A stretch of 64,000 bases of DNA from Torymus aiolomorphi (GCA_036365515.1 CM070876.1:38277195-38341194), one strand, 5' to 3'. Positions 20,585-33,600 are shown, counted from the first letter of the stretch. Notes: generated by a model not told the origin, from the letters alone. Numbers and translations are program-made.

Positions 20585-21019
20585 GGGAATGATGATCCAC
20601 TTATGAAATGTCGTGAAGCTGGCAATGGGAAAGTTCAATTGTGCAAAGCTTATAATGTATGGATCGATCAGGCTGATCTGACATTTTTCCAGCGATGGTT
20701 AGATGTACCTAAAGAAATAACTCGGAGACTTATGAAAGCTTTAGTTGGACCAGATCATTTAAAAAACATGTGCGCTAGAGGCAACTCGCGAAATCATGAA
20801 GCCATCCCAAATGATATTGTAAGGGCTGTCGAGGGTAAGAAATGTTTTTAATAATTTACTATATGCAACCTAAATAAATATATACATGCATATTAAATTA
20901 AAAATTGTTATTTTATTTTAGTTTACGTCAATAAAAAGTGTTCAAAAAGGCTACAACCGGTCGATTTTACAAACACTATTAATATGATGTGTTGCTCGCT
21001 AAGGAACCCAAGACGTTAA
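20585..21019 (+). CDS. BEN-like C-terminal exons 3 and 4
   Basis: Exon 3 begins GNDDPLMKCREAG after a TTTCAG acceptor and ends GTCGAGG|GTAAGA. Exon 4 follows a TTTTAG acceptor, supplies the completing T-T of a Val codon and ends CCSLRNPRR. The central LMKALVGPDHLKNMCARG is the best BEN match (a basic helix followed by LKNxxxxG). These two exons are undamaged. Confidence 0.7.
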
Positions 21020-21293
21020 TATTGTTAATTTCATGTTCGATAAATTATAAAGAATACTTATATTAATTTAATTTCATATTAAAATGAATTATGTTAAAAA
21101 ATACAAAACATATACTTACATGTTTACTTGATTGAAAAGTTATTATAAATAAATTCTAAACTTATGCCATTGTGCCAAAGTTGTGCGCTTTAATGTGGTG
21201 TTTATTGCAACTCTCGTGTTCATCGTTATCGGGGATAATTTGGTCTGTTGCACTTAAATGAAAGTGAAAAGAGATAGCGGTGCATATATTTAA

Positions 21294-21509
21294 ATTATGC
21301 AATATAACGCGAATATATGGTTGATTGGATAAATAATATAATTATGAAAAATATGAGCAATATATGCGGATAATGACGGCAGATGCGTATTTGCCGAGCG
21401 TCGGGGAATACATTGCAAAAAGTTTGTGCGATATATCTCTACTATATTGCACCAACATATATGCACTATATTGGCCTTATATTTGCAATATAAATGATTT
21501 TTACGCGGG
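21294..21509 (-). repeat. Right terminal inverted repeat
   Basis: The reverse complement of 14864-15082; it ends TTTTTACGCGGG at 21509 and is followed by AT. It carries the same mixed-orientation TATATTGCA motifs. Confidence 0.92.
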
Positions 21510-21594
21510 ATATTAAATGCATGCAGATTGATAAATAGCAATCATTTAAATATATACTGATGTAAACAATCAATGTAATAGAGCAATAACTTTA

Positions 21595-21832
21595 GTTTGA
21601 GGAAGCTGTTTTCCAATGAATTGGCAGCAGGTTTTCTTCGAGACAAAGGGAATGAGCCTTGTCTAGCGAAAATCGGTGGAATCGTTCTCGAGATATCAAG
21701 AGCGCACACATACACACACACACGCGTGCATGGCGCGCGCAATAAAAACTTTTCTCAAAATCAACAAATTTCGATATATATCGCCTTAATATTGTTCACC
21801 GATCCAAAGCTTCCTAAATGAGGAAGCAATAC
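21595..21832 (+). mobile_element. Short complete copy of the hairpin-ended, CA-bearing element
   Basis: It starts GTTTGAGGAAGC with an imperfect CCAATGAATTGG hairpin. It carries TCGTTCTCGAGATATC and a CA tract (about 21703-21722), and ends with AAAGCTTCCTAAATGAGGAAGC. With a stem-loop at each end and an internal microsatellite but no TIR or ORF, it resembles Helentron-derived HINE elements. That assignment is inference. Confidence 0.5.
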
Positions 21833-23802
21833 AATAGAATAGAAATATTGTACGATTTATCAAACATATCATGAACCAAGTAAGGTTTCATTTCTGTAAT
21901 ATTTAATTTTATTTATATGATCTTCTTAGGTGTAATTCTCTCGCCTTATTTTCTCGCGTTGCTTGCACGCACAAAATGTGTTGAGCGGCTGCAGTTTTAC
22001 GACTAGACAAAAGCCTCATATATAATATATACTGCCGTCCTGGTCACCTTACACATGCTACGCTGCCTCTCTTTACGCGGCAGTAAAGCTGACTAAGAAT
22101 CGACAAACAATCTATTCCATACTCGTGCTACGTTCGCTATAACAAGAGGTTATGAATGGAGCTGATGATAAGCCTCTCAGACTCTTCTCTGTCTATATCT
22201 TCTTTCTTTTTGTTTCGGTCGAAAGCGGATTTCTGTTAAAATTTCGGCGTAACTCAAAAGCCAAGACAAATATAGGCGTGCTCACGCGCTTGCTGCTGTC
22301 GTCAGTAAATCCAGTAAAAAAAGATACCTAAAGATAAAAAGGAGCGAAATAATCGAAGTGTAAGGAGAGGAGAAAAAAGACAAGAAAGAGTACAAGAAGA
22401 ACAACACGTACGCTTGTAATTCCCGTCATTAGATGGCTTATACAACCTTGAGTCTCTGCAGCGGAGCGATTAGCCTGCGTTATTAGTTCTCGAGCTTATT
22501 TGCCATTTTTTTTACTGCACATACAGAGAAATTAGGTGCGATGTCATTGACAAGCGCGCGCATGCGACTAGTCGTTCGCTATTAAAGTTTATTATTATGT
22601 GCTGAGGAATATTGCTGTGCATGCGTGACGCACCCATTTTCTTCGAGCCACTGCCTGCATCATAGCTTTAATGCTTGTAAAATACAATAGAGCAATTTGC
22701 TAATACTATCTACAATGTGGATGCACGATTGAGTATGCATACCTTGAGAATAAGATTTTGACGAAAAATTTTATATTGCAATTTTACCTCTCAGACTGTT
22801 ATTACGGATCCGTTCACAGCTTTTCAAAGAATTTAAACTTTATCAAGAAGTAATAAAGATACACGAGGTTCTGTTGACAAAATGATTTGCAAACGTGTTC
22901 TAAATACTGAACGGTCATTAATTCGAAGTCATAAATTAATCGAGTATGTATCAAGGAAAATGTGATTTGTAAAAAATGCATATATTCACAAATTAATGCA
23001 AAAATATAGATAAAGAACTCCTTAAAATTTCAGCAAGAAATGAGCCTTATTCACTAAGAATCACAATATTGGTATAAGTATAATGAATGATACTACATAA
23101 AATTATTTGAGGATTTCAAATTATGGGTCACCTACTTTTACACGGGAAGTGACGTAAGCAGCTTAGAACGTATTCCCACGTAAAAACACAAATTCACTAC
23201 CATTTTTCAATACAATGACGAAAAATAGGTAAAAACATCAGAAGTACTCAATTTTAGGCTATTACTTTAGAGGGTTTGACTTAACACAAAAATATTAAAC
23301 ACAAAAGTTGTAGATAAAACTAAAATAAAACTTTTATCATTTGTGAAATCTTGGCAGTTGAGGGAAATACTTTTATATGGTATTTTTATTTTGGGTTGTA
23401 ATTGAATACTTACTCTTTTGATGATGCAGATTCTCCGAAATGAATTGGAACAGAGAATTTGAGTAATAATTATTTATTGATATGAAATCTGGCTTATAAC
23501 TTGATATGGGCTCTTATTGACCCTTACAAAATAGCTACTCCTAGTGTCGTCGGGAGTGTTATGGAGTTCGCGGACTGGCGCGAACTGAATTGTGCGAGTG
23601 ATTACGCTTATTTTATAACACTATTAATTTAGGTCAAGATGATTTTGACGATGAATCGAGATCATATTTTTAAACAAATTAAATAAACATTTTGACGTAA
23701 GCCGTTTGACTTCAAATTAAAAAGTGCTGAGTATAAAGAAAATTACGACGCGCGTATGCTTTCGTGAAGTTTGTGGCTCCCCGCGTAAAAAAAATTGAGG
23801 TG
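21833..23802. other. Intergenic DNA, nothing recognised
   Basis: Mixed AT-rich DNA with no credible ORF. Bases 23260-23350 weakly resemble the tandem repeat at 25.5-25.9 kb, suggesting that the palindrome on the right was inserted into such DNA. Confidence 0.5.
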
Positions 23803-25357
23803 ATTAAAAGATCACTTAAAGATACATCTCGATTATGGCCGTTTTTGTTACTTTTTAAGATGACAAATCTCAGCGAATAATCTAGATGATTTTAATATCT
23901 TATTAATCATCGCCTTTGAAACATTTTTAAGATGATTTTCAGACGTACGAAATTCATTATTTAATATCATTTTAAGGATGTTCAATGGTTACAGCAAAGT
24001 TAACAGAAGTCTTTGAAATTTTAATATATCATTACTTAGATAAAATAAAAGCAGCTTGAATTTTTTCAATATTTTATACTGAGCATTTTTTCGAGAAAAA
24101 AGTTCTTGAAAATCGAGTTTTTAACATAGGCTCTTATGGGAGAGTGAGGTTATGTGACCTTTGAACATAAAAATCTCTTATAAAAAGTTAAGAGATTAGG
24201 TTAAAAGACCTGTATTTGAATAGAAAAATAATCAAAGAATAAAAACTTAGAGGGATCTTGACCGCTTACAGGGCATTTGGGAAAGAAGTAGGTGAAAACG
24301 TAAACAAAACACCGAGTTCGTCGGCTGCGCGAGGAGGTGCGCGGTGAGCGGCGAGCACCCGCGGAGAGAGAGGGGCGTCCCTCGCTTCGCCCCGCAGCAT
24401 GACACCATTGAACATCCTTAAGATAAATTTGAGATGCTTTTGAAATGAATTTGCGACGAATTCGAGACGAGCTTTCGTACTGAATTTAAGATAATTTTTA
24501 GATTTTTTAAGATGATGATAAGATTAACTTGAGACAAACTTTTATGACAACTTTAAGATGTCTAATAAATGAATTGATGCGAAAATTTGTAAATTTATTA
24601 AAAATTTTTTTAATCGATTCTTTAAAAACCCGATTAAGGAGTTTATACCAAAAGCAAGGCAAGCCTTGAAGTTTAGACTCTTGTTAAAGAGTGATTTAAA
24701 AGCAGAATCTCTTGGACTTATATACTCTCGGCGTTTCAATGTGTTTAAGGGTGCCCCGATCGATGCGCCGCATAGCGGCGGCAGACGACAACCAGGAATT
24801 CGGTTACTTCCAATCGGTTGTTACCGTCGTTAGACGCTACGCGGCGTATCAATCGGGGCACCCCTAAACACATTGAAACGCCGAGAGTATATAAGTCCCA
24901 GAGATTCAGCTTTTAAACCACTCTTTAACAAGAGTCTAAACTTCAAGGCTTGCTTTTGTTATAAACCTCTTAATCGGGTTTAAAGAAGTGAATAAAAAAA
25001 TTTTTATTTTAATTTTGAATAAATTCATTTTTCAGACATCTTAAAGTTGTCATAAAAGTTTGTCTCAAGTTAATCTTATCATTTCTTAAAAAATCTAAAA
25101 ATCATCTTAAATTCAGTACGGAAGCTCGTCTCGAATTCGTCTCAAATTCATTTCAAAATCATCTCAAATTTATCTTAAAATGATATTAAATAATGAATTT
25201 CGTTTGTCTGAAAACCATCTTAAAAATGCTTTGAAAGGCCGAATGTAGCGATGATTAAAAAAATATTAAAATCATCTTGATTATTCGTTGAGATTTGTCA
25301 TCTTAAAAAGTAACAAAAACGGCCATAATCGAGACATACCTTAAAGCGATCTTTTTT
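23803..25357. mobile_element. 1.55-kb palindromic (foldback-type) element
   Basis: The left arm (23803 to about 24774) and right arm (about 24835-25357) are inverted copies, for example ATCTCGATTATGGCCGTTTT against AAAACGGCCATAATCGAGAC. Arms are about 500 bases each once a nested 442-bp insertion in the left arm is removed. The centre near 24775-24835 is GC-rich and unpaired. There is no ORF, so the element is non-autonomous. TTAAGATG-like phrases recur many times within each arm. Confidence 0.88.
23976..24417. mobile_element. 442-bp MITE with TTAA target duplication, nested in the palindrome
   Basis: Perfect 13-bp TIRs GGATGTTCAATGG (23976-23988) and CCATTGAACATCC (24405-24417), flanked by TTAA on both sides (23972-23975, 24418-24421) as in piggyBac-type insertion. 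The mirror arm has an unoccupied TTAA at about 25175. There is no ORF. The right third is GC-rich. Confidence 0.88.
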
Positions 25358-25479
25358 GCGTTGTCGAAATGCTGCGTAATTTTGTGGGTCAGACAATTAC
25401 TGATGGGAATATGAATATTTAATGTTTAAGAATACGTGACGGACGTAACACACTTAACATTTTCATGTACAATCAATTC

Positions 25480-25910
25480 CTGACAAACTAAACTTATAAA
25501 AACGGTTTTAACACCTAAAATAGTTGATTTTCGCTTATTATTCAATAGGATTTGATTTTATACAGAAATATTAAATAAAGTTTTAGATAACATTGTGATA
25601 CGTACATACATGGGAATTAAACAATAAAGTGTACAAAAATAAGCGACGAGTGGGTCGTGAACTCACGGACCTGCGCAAACAGTTTTAAACTTATAAAAAC
25701 GATTTTTAACACCTAAATGATATACCTAAAATAGTCGATTTTCGCTTATCATTTAATAGGATTTCACTTTATACAGAAATATTGAATACAAAAGATGTAG
25801 ATGACATTAAAATAAAACTTTTTTCATTTAACATTTCGATATACAATTAATTTCTGACGATCTAGACCTACAAAAACGATTTTTAACGCCTAAATACACC
25901 TCGAATAGTC
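25480..25910 (+). repeat. Degenerate tandem repeat, about 180-200-bp spacing
   Basis: AACTTATAAAAACGxTTTTAACACCTAAA followed by AATAGTxGATTTTCGCTTAT recurs at about 25493 and 25688. A weaker copy is at about 25868. Between them, at 25646-25675, is a fragment resembling the tRNA-like sequence at 51.4 kb (GCGACGAGTGGG, GAACTCACG). Confidence 0.55.
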
Positions 25911-26700
25911 AATTAGAGTAGTTAAAATAAATTTACTTTTTTGGAAGTATATTATTATAAAATAATATATTAGTATTTGAGATGTAACAGTTTTTGCAAT
26001 GGCAAAGATATAAGGTTCTCCTGAGTAGTAGCGGTCGTGCCTCATATGTAAAAACGAAGTTTCTATATAGACAGTGGGGCCCTAGTTATATCACGGCTCA
26101 ATTAGATCAAAGCTCATTTGTTGAAAGTATACAGAACAGTCGAGTAGCGCTCGTTAGCTCGAGAAAGTGTAAACTGCATCGCAGATCAAAATAGTGTGAT
26201 GTACGTGGCATACACACACCTCGAGTAGCACCGTTTCACTCCTATTACAGTGTATACAGGGAATTCTCATTCATACCAGGTCGCGCGCGCTCGTGCCGCA
26301 GGAAAAGGTAATGAGCGAGGGAAACGTCCGCAACGCGTACTGCGAGAGCGTCCGTTCATTCATGTATTCGGCTTGAACGAGCGCTCGTTCACAGCTCATT
26401 CAGAAATGTCCTCGTTCACTCGCCTTACTCCGCTGTTTTACATGCTGCGACGGAGTGGAGTGCGTACGTGAGAGCACACACATATATATACGTCACGTGC
26501 GCAAACACAAAGTAAACAGAATGAGAGAAAGAGAGTAAGAGAGTGGCATCGTTTTTCTGCGGATACACATCTTCCCCGTTCCATTTCTTTTTCTTTGTAA
26601 CTTCCTCTCTTAGTAATCATTGCTCTCAGTTCTACTATTCTTGGTGTTTGTATGTCTATGCACACACGTGATTTGCGCGGAAAGACGATTCCAGACATTC
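25911..26700. other. Unique DNA with a GC-richer core, no gene
   Basis: A CpG-rich stretch at 26230-26470. No frame has recognisable protein features. Possible regulatory DNA. Confidence 0.35.
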
Positions 26701-26804
26701 TCCCGAGAAAGTACATATAAGTATAGTGACCGAAAGAATAAACCTAGTGGAAGAGAAAGAGGAAGAGTCGAACATACTCAGCTCAAATTTCTCCCTTGAT
26801 GCTG

Positions 26805-26805
<1 letters not shown>

Positions 26806-26895
<90 letters not shown>

Positions 26896-26910
26896 CCCTC
26901 GCTCGCTCTC
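26806..26910. repeat. CT microsatellite
   Basis: A nearly pure CT run of more than 80 bases to 26892, followed by CTCG variants. Confidence 0.97.
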
Positions 26911-26999
26911 TCTTAGCTGTCTCTCAGTTGATTTTATCGCGAAACAGCTTTTTCGCTTCCTAATCGCCCCGCTCACCTAAGTATACGATCACCCAGGCT

Positions 27000-28320
27000 C
27001 GCAGTACCTGATCTTTCTATCTCTTGTTGGCGTTCTTTTTGTCCCTTTTTGAAAGCTATGCAAATTTTGTACAGCAGTAAACTTATTGAATCAGACCAAG
27101 AAACGAGTAGATACTTCCAATTAGTTTGTATGGAGGTGATTCTTTATCTGTTTAAGCATTTATTTACAATTAACTTTGTTTTACATTTCTTCTTTTCCTT
27201 TTTTGATCCAATAATCAGAGTTTCCTACAAATTTTGCAGGATTCAAATTAAATCGAAAAGTTAAATTTGATATTTTTTTAATTGATCATTAAAAAATACG
27301 AAATATACACAGGATTTTATTATTAATTCTTATGTTTAATTTATCTGTTTATAAAATAGACGTTTGTTAGATTCAGAAAATGGTAAATTACAATGCTACT
27401 TAGGTTATAAATATATTATTTAGATGTTTAAAACCACGATACTTCCAACAAAAATTCTATAAGTATCTCTCCATATCTCCTATTATTAAAGGAAAGATCA
27501 AATAAATGTATAACACAAGTTGAGAAGGGAAAACAAAAGAAACAGATGGTATCGAAGTGGATGGAACTGAACGAAAACAAAGTTGCGACGACGGGACCCA
27601 GAAAAGATAATAATAATCGGCAGGTTATCGGTTGACATTGGTCTTTGTTGGCAGGACTCTTGGGCGCACGCACTCACACTCGCACTCAGCAAGGGCAAGA
27701 AATAGACACGGGCGGCAAACTCTCTGGCTTCGTGGTCCCACCGAGTGGAAGCAAAAGAGTGCCAAGAAGAAAGATAGAGAACGAGTCGGAGAGAGAAAGA
27801 GACAGGGAAAGAATCGCGGCTTTTATATGCAATGCGGTGGTCGCAATAAAGTCTCTCTCGGCTCGGGCTCGTACATTGCGGGCGGAGCGTATGTGCGTCG
27901 AAGGTGCGGCTCTGTCCACAATATCTCCGTCCGGGATCCCCGGGCCCTCGGGGCCATTTATGCGAGAGCTCCTCTCTTTCTCTCTCTCTCTCTCTCTTCT
28001 TTCTCTTCTTTCTCCTCCTCTCTGGGGTCGTAACGCAGTCCTCTTTTCCGCGACGCTGCCCAGCTTATTTTTACAGTTGCACTGCTCCTTTTGCATGCGC
28101 GATTTCGATTCGCGGTCAGCGCAAAGTAGATCGGCGCGAATCCCCCGAACCCCTTCGATTCCCACGCGTGCGCGAGCTTGATGCCCGTACGTATACCGAC
28201 GCTCATCCCTTTTTCTCAGCTCCTTCAAAAGATCTCGTTGATCGGGAGACCGCACGCAAAGTATTATTTTTTACTTTTCTTTCGACTGGGTCGAGTTTTG
28301 TATGTTTACAGCGATAGATC
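27000..28320. other. AT-rich segment followed by a GC/CpG-rich block (27.64-28.30 kb)
   Basis: Several overlapping frames occur on both strands of the GC-rich block. They are rich in Arg/Ser from TCTC, GAGA and CG repeats and show no domain. No splice-supported exon could be found. It may be regulatory DNA of the downstream developmental gene. Confidence 0.35.
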
Positions 28321-29655
28321 TGCGATTTGTTGATTAATTTTGAAAATCAAAAAATAAAATCATCACCATACAAACCGTTAAGAAACTAATCAGAAAATAA
28401 AGAACATTCTCTTTTTTATCCATAACTTTATCCCAGCGGAATTTAAAAATAAAAAAAAAAAAAACGAAACTTTTTACATAATATAGAGTATTTGACTGCA
28501 TCTTTTTTGTGGTTTATTTAAATGAGAATCAACTTAATCAAATTGAGCATTTTTTGTCATCACAAATTGATACAAAAATTATAAAATGATTGTACGATTT
28601 CATTTTCCCATTTTTTGTTTTTATTTATATTATGCATGTAACCACTATTTTTAATAAAATTCGTTAACAAAAATAAATAAAACACTTTAGTTATTCTATA
28701 AACTTTACGAGTTATCTTAAAATAATATGAATATTATGTAATGTTCACACATATATGTTTAAAATAATTCGTTCATCTTTTATAACGCATTTTTTTAACA
28801 ATTTGCTTCTCTGGAAAAGATTACAATCGATGAAATTTTACGAACTTTCTTCTTGAAACATTCAGATACTTCTAAAAGACGCTTGTTTATATTGAAAGTA
28901 TATATGTTTTTTTCAGTATGGAATATCTATGGTTTCTTATCTTTTATGATGGAAATCAAATTTATCTTTATTCGAAAACATTTTAATTACATCAATATAT
29001 TTTCCAAAAAATGTATAAATCATAAAAGTTGTATATAAATTGATTTAAAATTTAAGTTTAAATTAAGTTTTAAATTTCAAATTTACATTGTTTAAAATTC
29101 TACTTTTAATATTTGGCTCTTCTAACTTCAAAAGAGAAGATTCATTTTGAAGTAGATCTAACTTTTAAGTTAAAAAAACAAAAAACACTACCAATTCATT
29201 GTCAGAAGCCTATAGGATTCTTGGAAAAAAGACAGATCGAATTAAGAACCTCCTCTATTTTCGAAGTCGGTTAAAAAGATACAGATATTTTTATTTTTAG
29301 ATGATTAACGCGAGTTCTTATGCAAAATCTTAATTTCGCCGTATTCATGCATTTACGTATTACAAAATATAGTTAACACTGAAAAAGTTTTCAAAATTTG
29401 TGTACTTCAAAATTCAAGTAATGAATACAGTCTGTAGAAAACCCATTTTTCATTGAGTAATACAATAAAATTACTCATACTATAACTACTCATAGACAAT
29501 GAAATAAAGATCTGCATATAGATTTAATTCGTGAATAATTTTTATTAAACTTTTCCGAAAATATTTAATAAATATTTAATCCCATGTTAATGGGATATTA
29601 TCCAAAGATCGGTTAAAATGTAAAAATTATAATTTTTTGAGCACATATTTATAGA
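28321..29655. other. AT-rich DNA, nothing recognised
   Basis: Low-complexity A/T-rich sequence with only short chance frames. Confidence 0.5.
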
Positions 29656-30660
29656 TAAATTATTCATTCACAGGGTTAGTATTCTGCCTATTAAATGACA
29701 CAAGAAAAATGAGAGATGATTGAAATAAAAGAGAGAAGAAGTAAGTGACGAAATTGTCATTTAGCGAAGAATTATAAGTGTAGTCAGGCGCTCGACGAGG
29801 CGGTAAAGAGGACGACGAAGGAGGAAGGGTGCAAAGGCGCACGTATATACCTAATGCGTGCATGCAGTGCCCTCACACGCTGTACAGATGAAAAGTGGCG
29901 AACGCGGCCGTAAAAGAAAAGAAAAAAATCGCAATGTCATATTCGAACATGCTTATACATGCAGCTCGAAGAGACCCTCTCCTCTCTTCTTCGTCTTCTT
30001 GGGTTTGGCTTTCTCTCTCCCTCCGAATGATCCCACGGGTGATTTTTTTCTTGTGAAAGGACCATTAGGATCGTCGGGTGAGCCTTGGCGCGGGCGGCAT
30101 ACGCACGCGTGCGCTGGGCGCGTCCGCATATCTATACGACTCAAGCGACTTCTCGCCGCAGCGAGAAAGAGCGAGTGAGAGAAAGAGAGAGAAAGGGAGA
30201 GAGAAACTGCGAGTATAGAGCGAAAGAGATAGAGAAAGAGGAAGAGAAAGAGAGAAACGTAGAGCGAGTGGCTTTGATGTTAGCCGCCGTTGCGGGGGAC
30301 AGATATTATCATCGTTTCGAAAGGGCCCCTCCTCCTCTCCTCCTCCACCTCCTCCTCTCCCTTCGTCTCCCACCCCCGCGCACGCCGTGGGTTCCTGCCC
30401 CCCTCGCGCGTCGCTTCCCCCTACTCAGCCCTCGCGCCGAGCAGCACGCGTGCATGCACGCACGCTACAGAGTCGCGCAAAAGTCATCTGTGTATAGCAG
30501 CCGAAGCTATTGTGCGCGCGACGCAACCTGTGACTCGCCGCAAGGGGTCGACATCGCGCGGTATCGCCAAGTCGGATAATGCCAATGGCAAATCTACTTC
30601 TATAGCTTTCTCTACGCTGATTCTCTGTCAAAGAATCCTATTTTTTTGCCTGTAACCTTT
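29656..30660. other. GC/CpG-rich block, no supported gene
   Basis: It includes GA-rich runs at about 30160-30265 and CTCCTC runs at 30320-30370. Arg/Ser-rich frames on both strands look like composition artefacts. Confidence 0.35.
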
Positions 30661-33600
30661 CATAAATAGTGGCTTCGATGAATTTCGAATGGCGCTTTTG
30701 CTTTTTCAGTGTTGATGAGTTAGCATTGTCGAGCTTGCGTCTACCGTGGTCAATCAGTTGTAGAACACTGTTAGTTAGAATGATTAGGGTTGATGCTCTT
30801 TATAGGTTTGAGAGCTCTTTATTAAAGGTGTCAAGGGTCATGTGTATTAAGTATAATGATATGATGAAATTATTCCATTACTTATTGAAAGTGCTAATAT
30901 ATATTATTTCTAAGAAATTTTAGTTTATGCATATTTTTAGTTTTATTTTATGAAAATGTCAGTAAAAATTGAATGTTCGAAATGTGATTCATTAAGTACA
31001 AAAGGCTTTGTAATAATTTTTAAATTAAAATGAAAGTATATAGCAAATGCGCGTTTCTCTACTTTAATCAAAATTAAAATATATTGATCTTTCTCACAGT
31101 TATGATAGTTTAAGTTGAACAACAAAAGTTTAGCAAAATGCTAATATGCTTATCAAACTATCAATCTTGACGATAGATCAGTACATTATCGTTGCATCCC
31201 TTGAAATTGTTATAACTTTCAAACAAGTTACCGTATTTTAATTTTGAAGAAGTAAATAAAAGCTCATTGAGTGTAATCTTATTCTTACTTTGGAAAATAG
31301 TTTAAAACTAATGTTTGAAGCGGAAGATTTTTTTTCCATATTTATGTAAAATAAAATTACAAAATAACTTCAGTTTTTTGTATTGGTATTTTTTCATCTC
31401 TTTACACGTATAAACATATTCCAAATTTAAAATCAAAGTCGTGATATCGATATCTGACTTTTCTTTAAGCACATCATGGATAGCATTAAATAATTATATT
31501 TAATTTATTGTTATAATTCACGTCGGAAGTTGCGTACATGGCGTGCATCCGCTATAAAGTGTTACTATTTGAACAGATTGGCTCTCTTCACACCACACAG
31601 ACATGTCTGAGCGTTACTTTGGCTAGCTCGTAAAGATCCCCTGTCTTAAATAATTGGCTGTCACGCAGGAACGCATGTAAATTATCGAATTTGTATAGCC
31701 TTCTCGCAATCGACGAGGCGATAGTAATGTGCTGAAAGGGAAATACCAGGAGCCGAAAAATCGCCCAATACACAGATGCTATCGGTAGCTATTTATCATT
31801 CGGTAAAAAGAGATCTGTCTGGCTACCACAACTGGCTGCGCGCGAGAGAGGAACGAGCCGAAGCACGACTGGAATCCCTCGCTTCTCATGGAGAGAGCAT
31901 TTTCTCGGTCAGTATAATCCCTTTTGCGGTTCCAGTCAATCGATCCCCGAAAAATCTCCGGCCCCTTCCCTCCTGTCAAAACCTCGCGACGAGAGACCTT
32001 TGACGACTTCATCGAGCGTGAATCATCAGAATTTTTTCCTCGCTCCTTCTATCTTTCTCGCCGGCCGCTCGAGCGACGCGCGCTCGCATCCGATACCATG
32101 AGATCTTTCTTGAAATTGTAAAAATCTGAAGAGAGATAAAGCTCGCTACGACAAAGATGAATGGTTGCGGTGAGCCGTTCTCGCGCGAAAGAATCTGTCT
32201 TCTATTATTTAAATTGTTCTCGGAAAAGTGTTTGCTTTTTGTTAAGCATTATACTGCTATTAAGTGGGATGAACAGTGAAATTTACTGTGTCATGTTTTT
32301 AAAATATTTCTCGTTTGCTCGAATACTATAATTAATATTTACTTATATATCTTTTTAATTTATTGAAAATAAATAGGGGAGAGTGGGGCTATATTTTACA
32401 CTTTTCTTTTGTAATTTTTCTTTTGCAATTTATAATTTTCGTAACTTTGAGGTTTTGGATACTCATAAGTTTCATTTTATTGCAAAACAATTGTTACCGA
32501 AACGCAAAAGTATTAGCTGCAAATAAATTGACTCTGAGTGTACAACATAACCACACTGTCCTCTAATATTCGTAAAAATAAAATAAGTCAAAATATAATG
32601 TAAGAGGACTTTATTACTTGTATGTCGAATGAATTAATACGAGACATGAATAAATTTTACTAGGAATAATATTTCAACAATTAATCAGAATTTTTTAATT
32701 ATTTACAAAGGAGCTATTTATAAGGTGCTTATTTATAAGTACTTATCAGAACAAAAATTTTCCAGTAATCATCCATATTGTTTCCAAGTCTTACTATTCA
32801 ATGTTCAATTACGATATTTATACAGGAAAAGTTCGTATTCCTTTGTCTTCATGAAATACACAATTTTGTAATTAGTTTGTAAATGAAACTAATAAGTAGA
32901 AACACTGGAATTTCACTTTATTTCAAGTATGGTGAATAATGATTAAAGTATTTTTATTGTTTTTCTAAATACTGGCATTGTTTATACGTTCTCTCATTTT
33001 ATATATTATTTTAGAAAATTATAATTTTTAGTTATATAGTAATTCCACACCAAATAATTTAGACAAAACGGTCTTCTTATTGCCAAGAAAAACAAGAGTA
33101 ATAAGTCATGATGCATATTGAAAGAAAACGATACATATATAAACCAAGTATATGAATAAACGCATGAGCGACAAATGAATGATATATGAGATGAGAGCAC
33201 TTGTCACTTGCATTTATAGATACATCATTTGATGGACGAAAATTTTTTTCCAATGCAACTTGCTGCCAGTTATATATCTCTTATATTTCATGAGAGCTGT
33301 CGGGGAAAGCACGCGGCTCTTCCTCTCTCATCTTTCTTACCGCATTCACTTCCTCCTTATCCTATCTTCCGTCCCTTCTCTCCCTTTCTTTTCGTTCCCA
33401 TCTCTCACTTACCTTTCTCACCCGCACGGCCGTTGTTTCTGTGTTTTCCTTGACCAGGGGTTTGAAATCTTTATCAGCGGCAGATCAGGCCCGCCGAGGG
33501 TGAGTCGTGTCTACCTGCTAATTCGCCCGCACAGTTCGCCTACCTCTCATGGTATCCTTAATCAATGAGCCTCGTTATCTTTCTCGGTTCTTTTTCTCTC

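Larger units (their letters stand above)
19072..21019 (+). pseudogene. BEN-domain-like accessory protein of the transposon, four exons, damaged
   Basis: Exon 1 (19072-19219) encodes MYVLIFWVDYHTKSIVEE and a short SH3/Tudor-like K-Y-K region, the usual opening of BEN proteins associated with such elements. Exon 2 starts at 19483 (acceptor TTTTCAG), exon 3 is 20585-20834 and exon 4 is 20922-21019. Phases agree at each join. Exons 3-4 carry the BEN-like segment VWIDQADLTFF, RRLMKALVGPDHLKNM and IPNDIVRAV, then YVNKKC. BEN domains bind DNA or chromatin proteins. Exon 2 encodes over 100 residues of Glu/Arg-rich repeats. Damage: a frame change at about 19485-19540, another at about 20300-20345, and an in-frame TAA at 20395-20397. 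Confidence 0.72.
14864..21509. mobile_element. 6,646-bp TIR DNA transposon with divergent transposase and BEN-domain genes
   Basis: The ends are inverted copies of each other for about 215 bases with only about ten differences, beginning CCCGCGTAAAAAT. They are bordered by AT on both sides (a possible 2-bp target duplication). Inside, a tnp2-type (EnSpm/CACTA) transposase runs leftwards and a BEN-domain-like gene runs rightwards, their ATGs 145 bases apart. EnSpm elements encode a DDE-type transposase and bind repeated subterminal motifs; the TATATTGCA copies in the TIRs fit that pattern. Splice sites, frames and TIRs are mostly intact, so decay is recent. The terminal CCCGCG is not the classic CACTA, so superfamily assignment rests on the protein. 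Confidence 0.88.

Noticed and set aside
27645..28255. Overlapping 130-190-residue frames on both strands
   Set aside because: Arg/Ser-rich from TCTC, GAGA and CG composition, mutually overlapping, no domain and no splice support.
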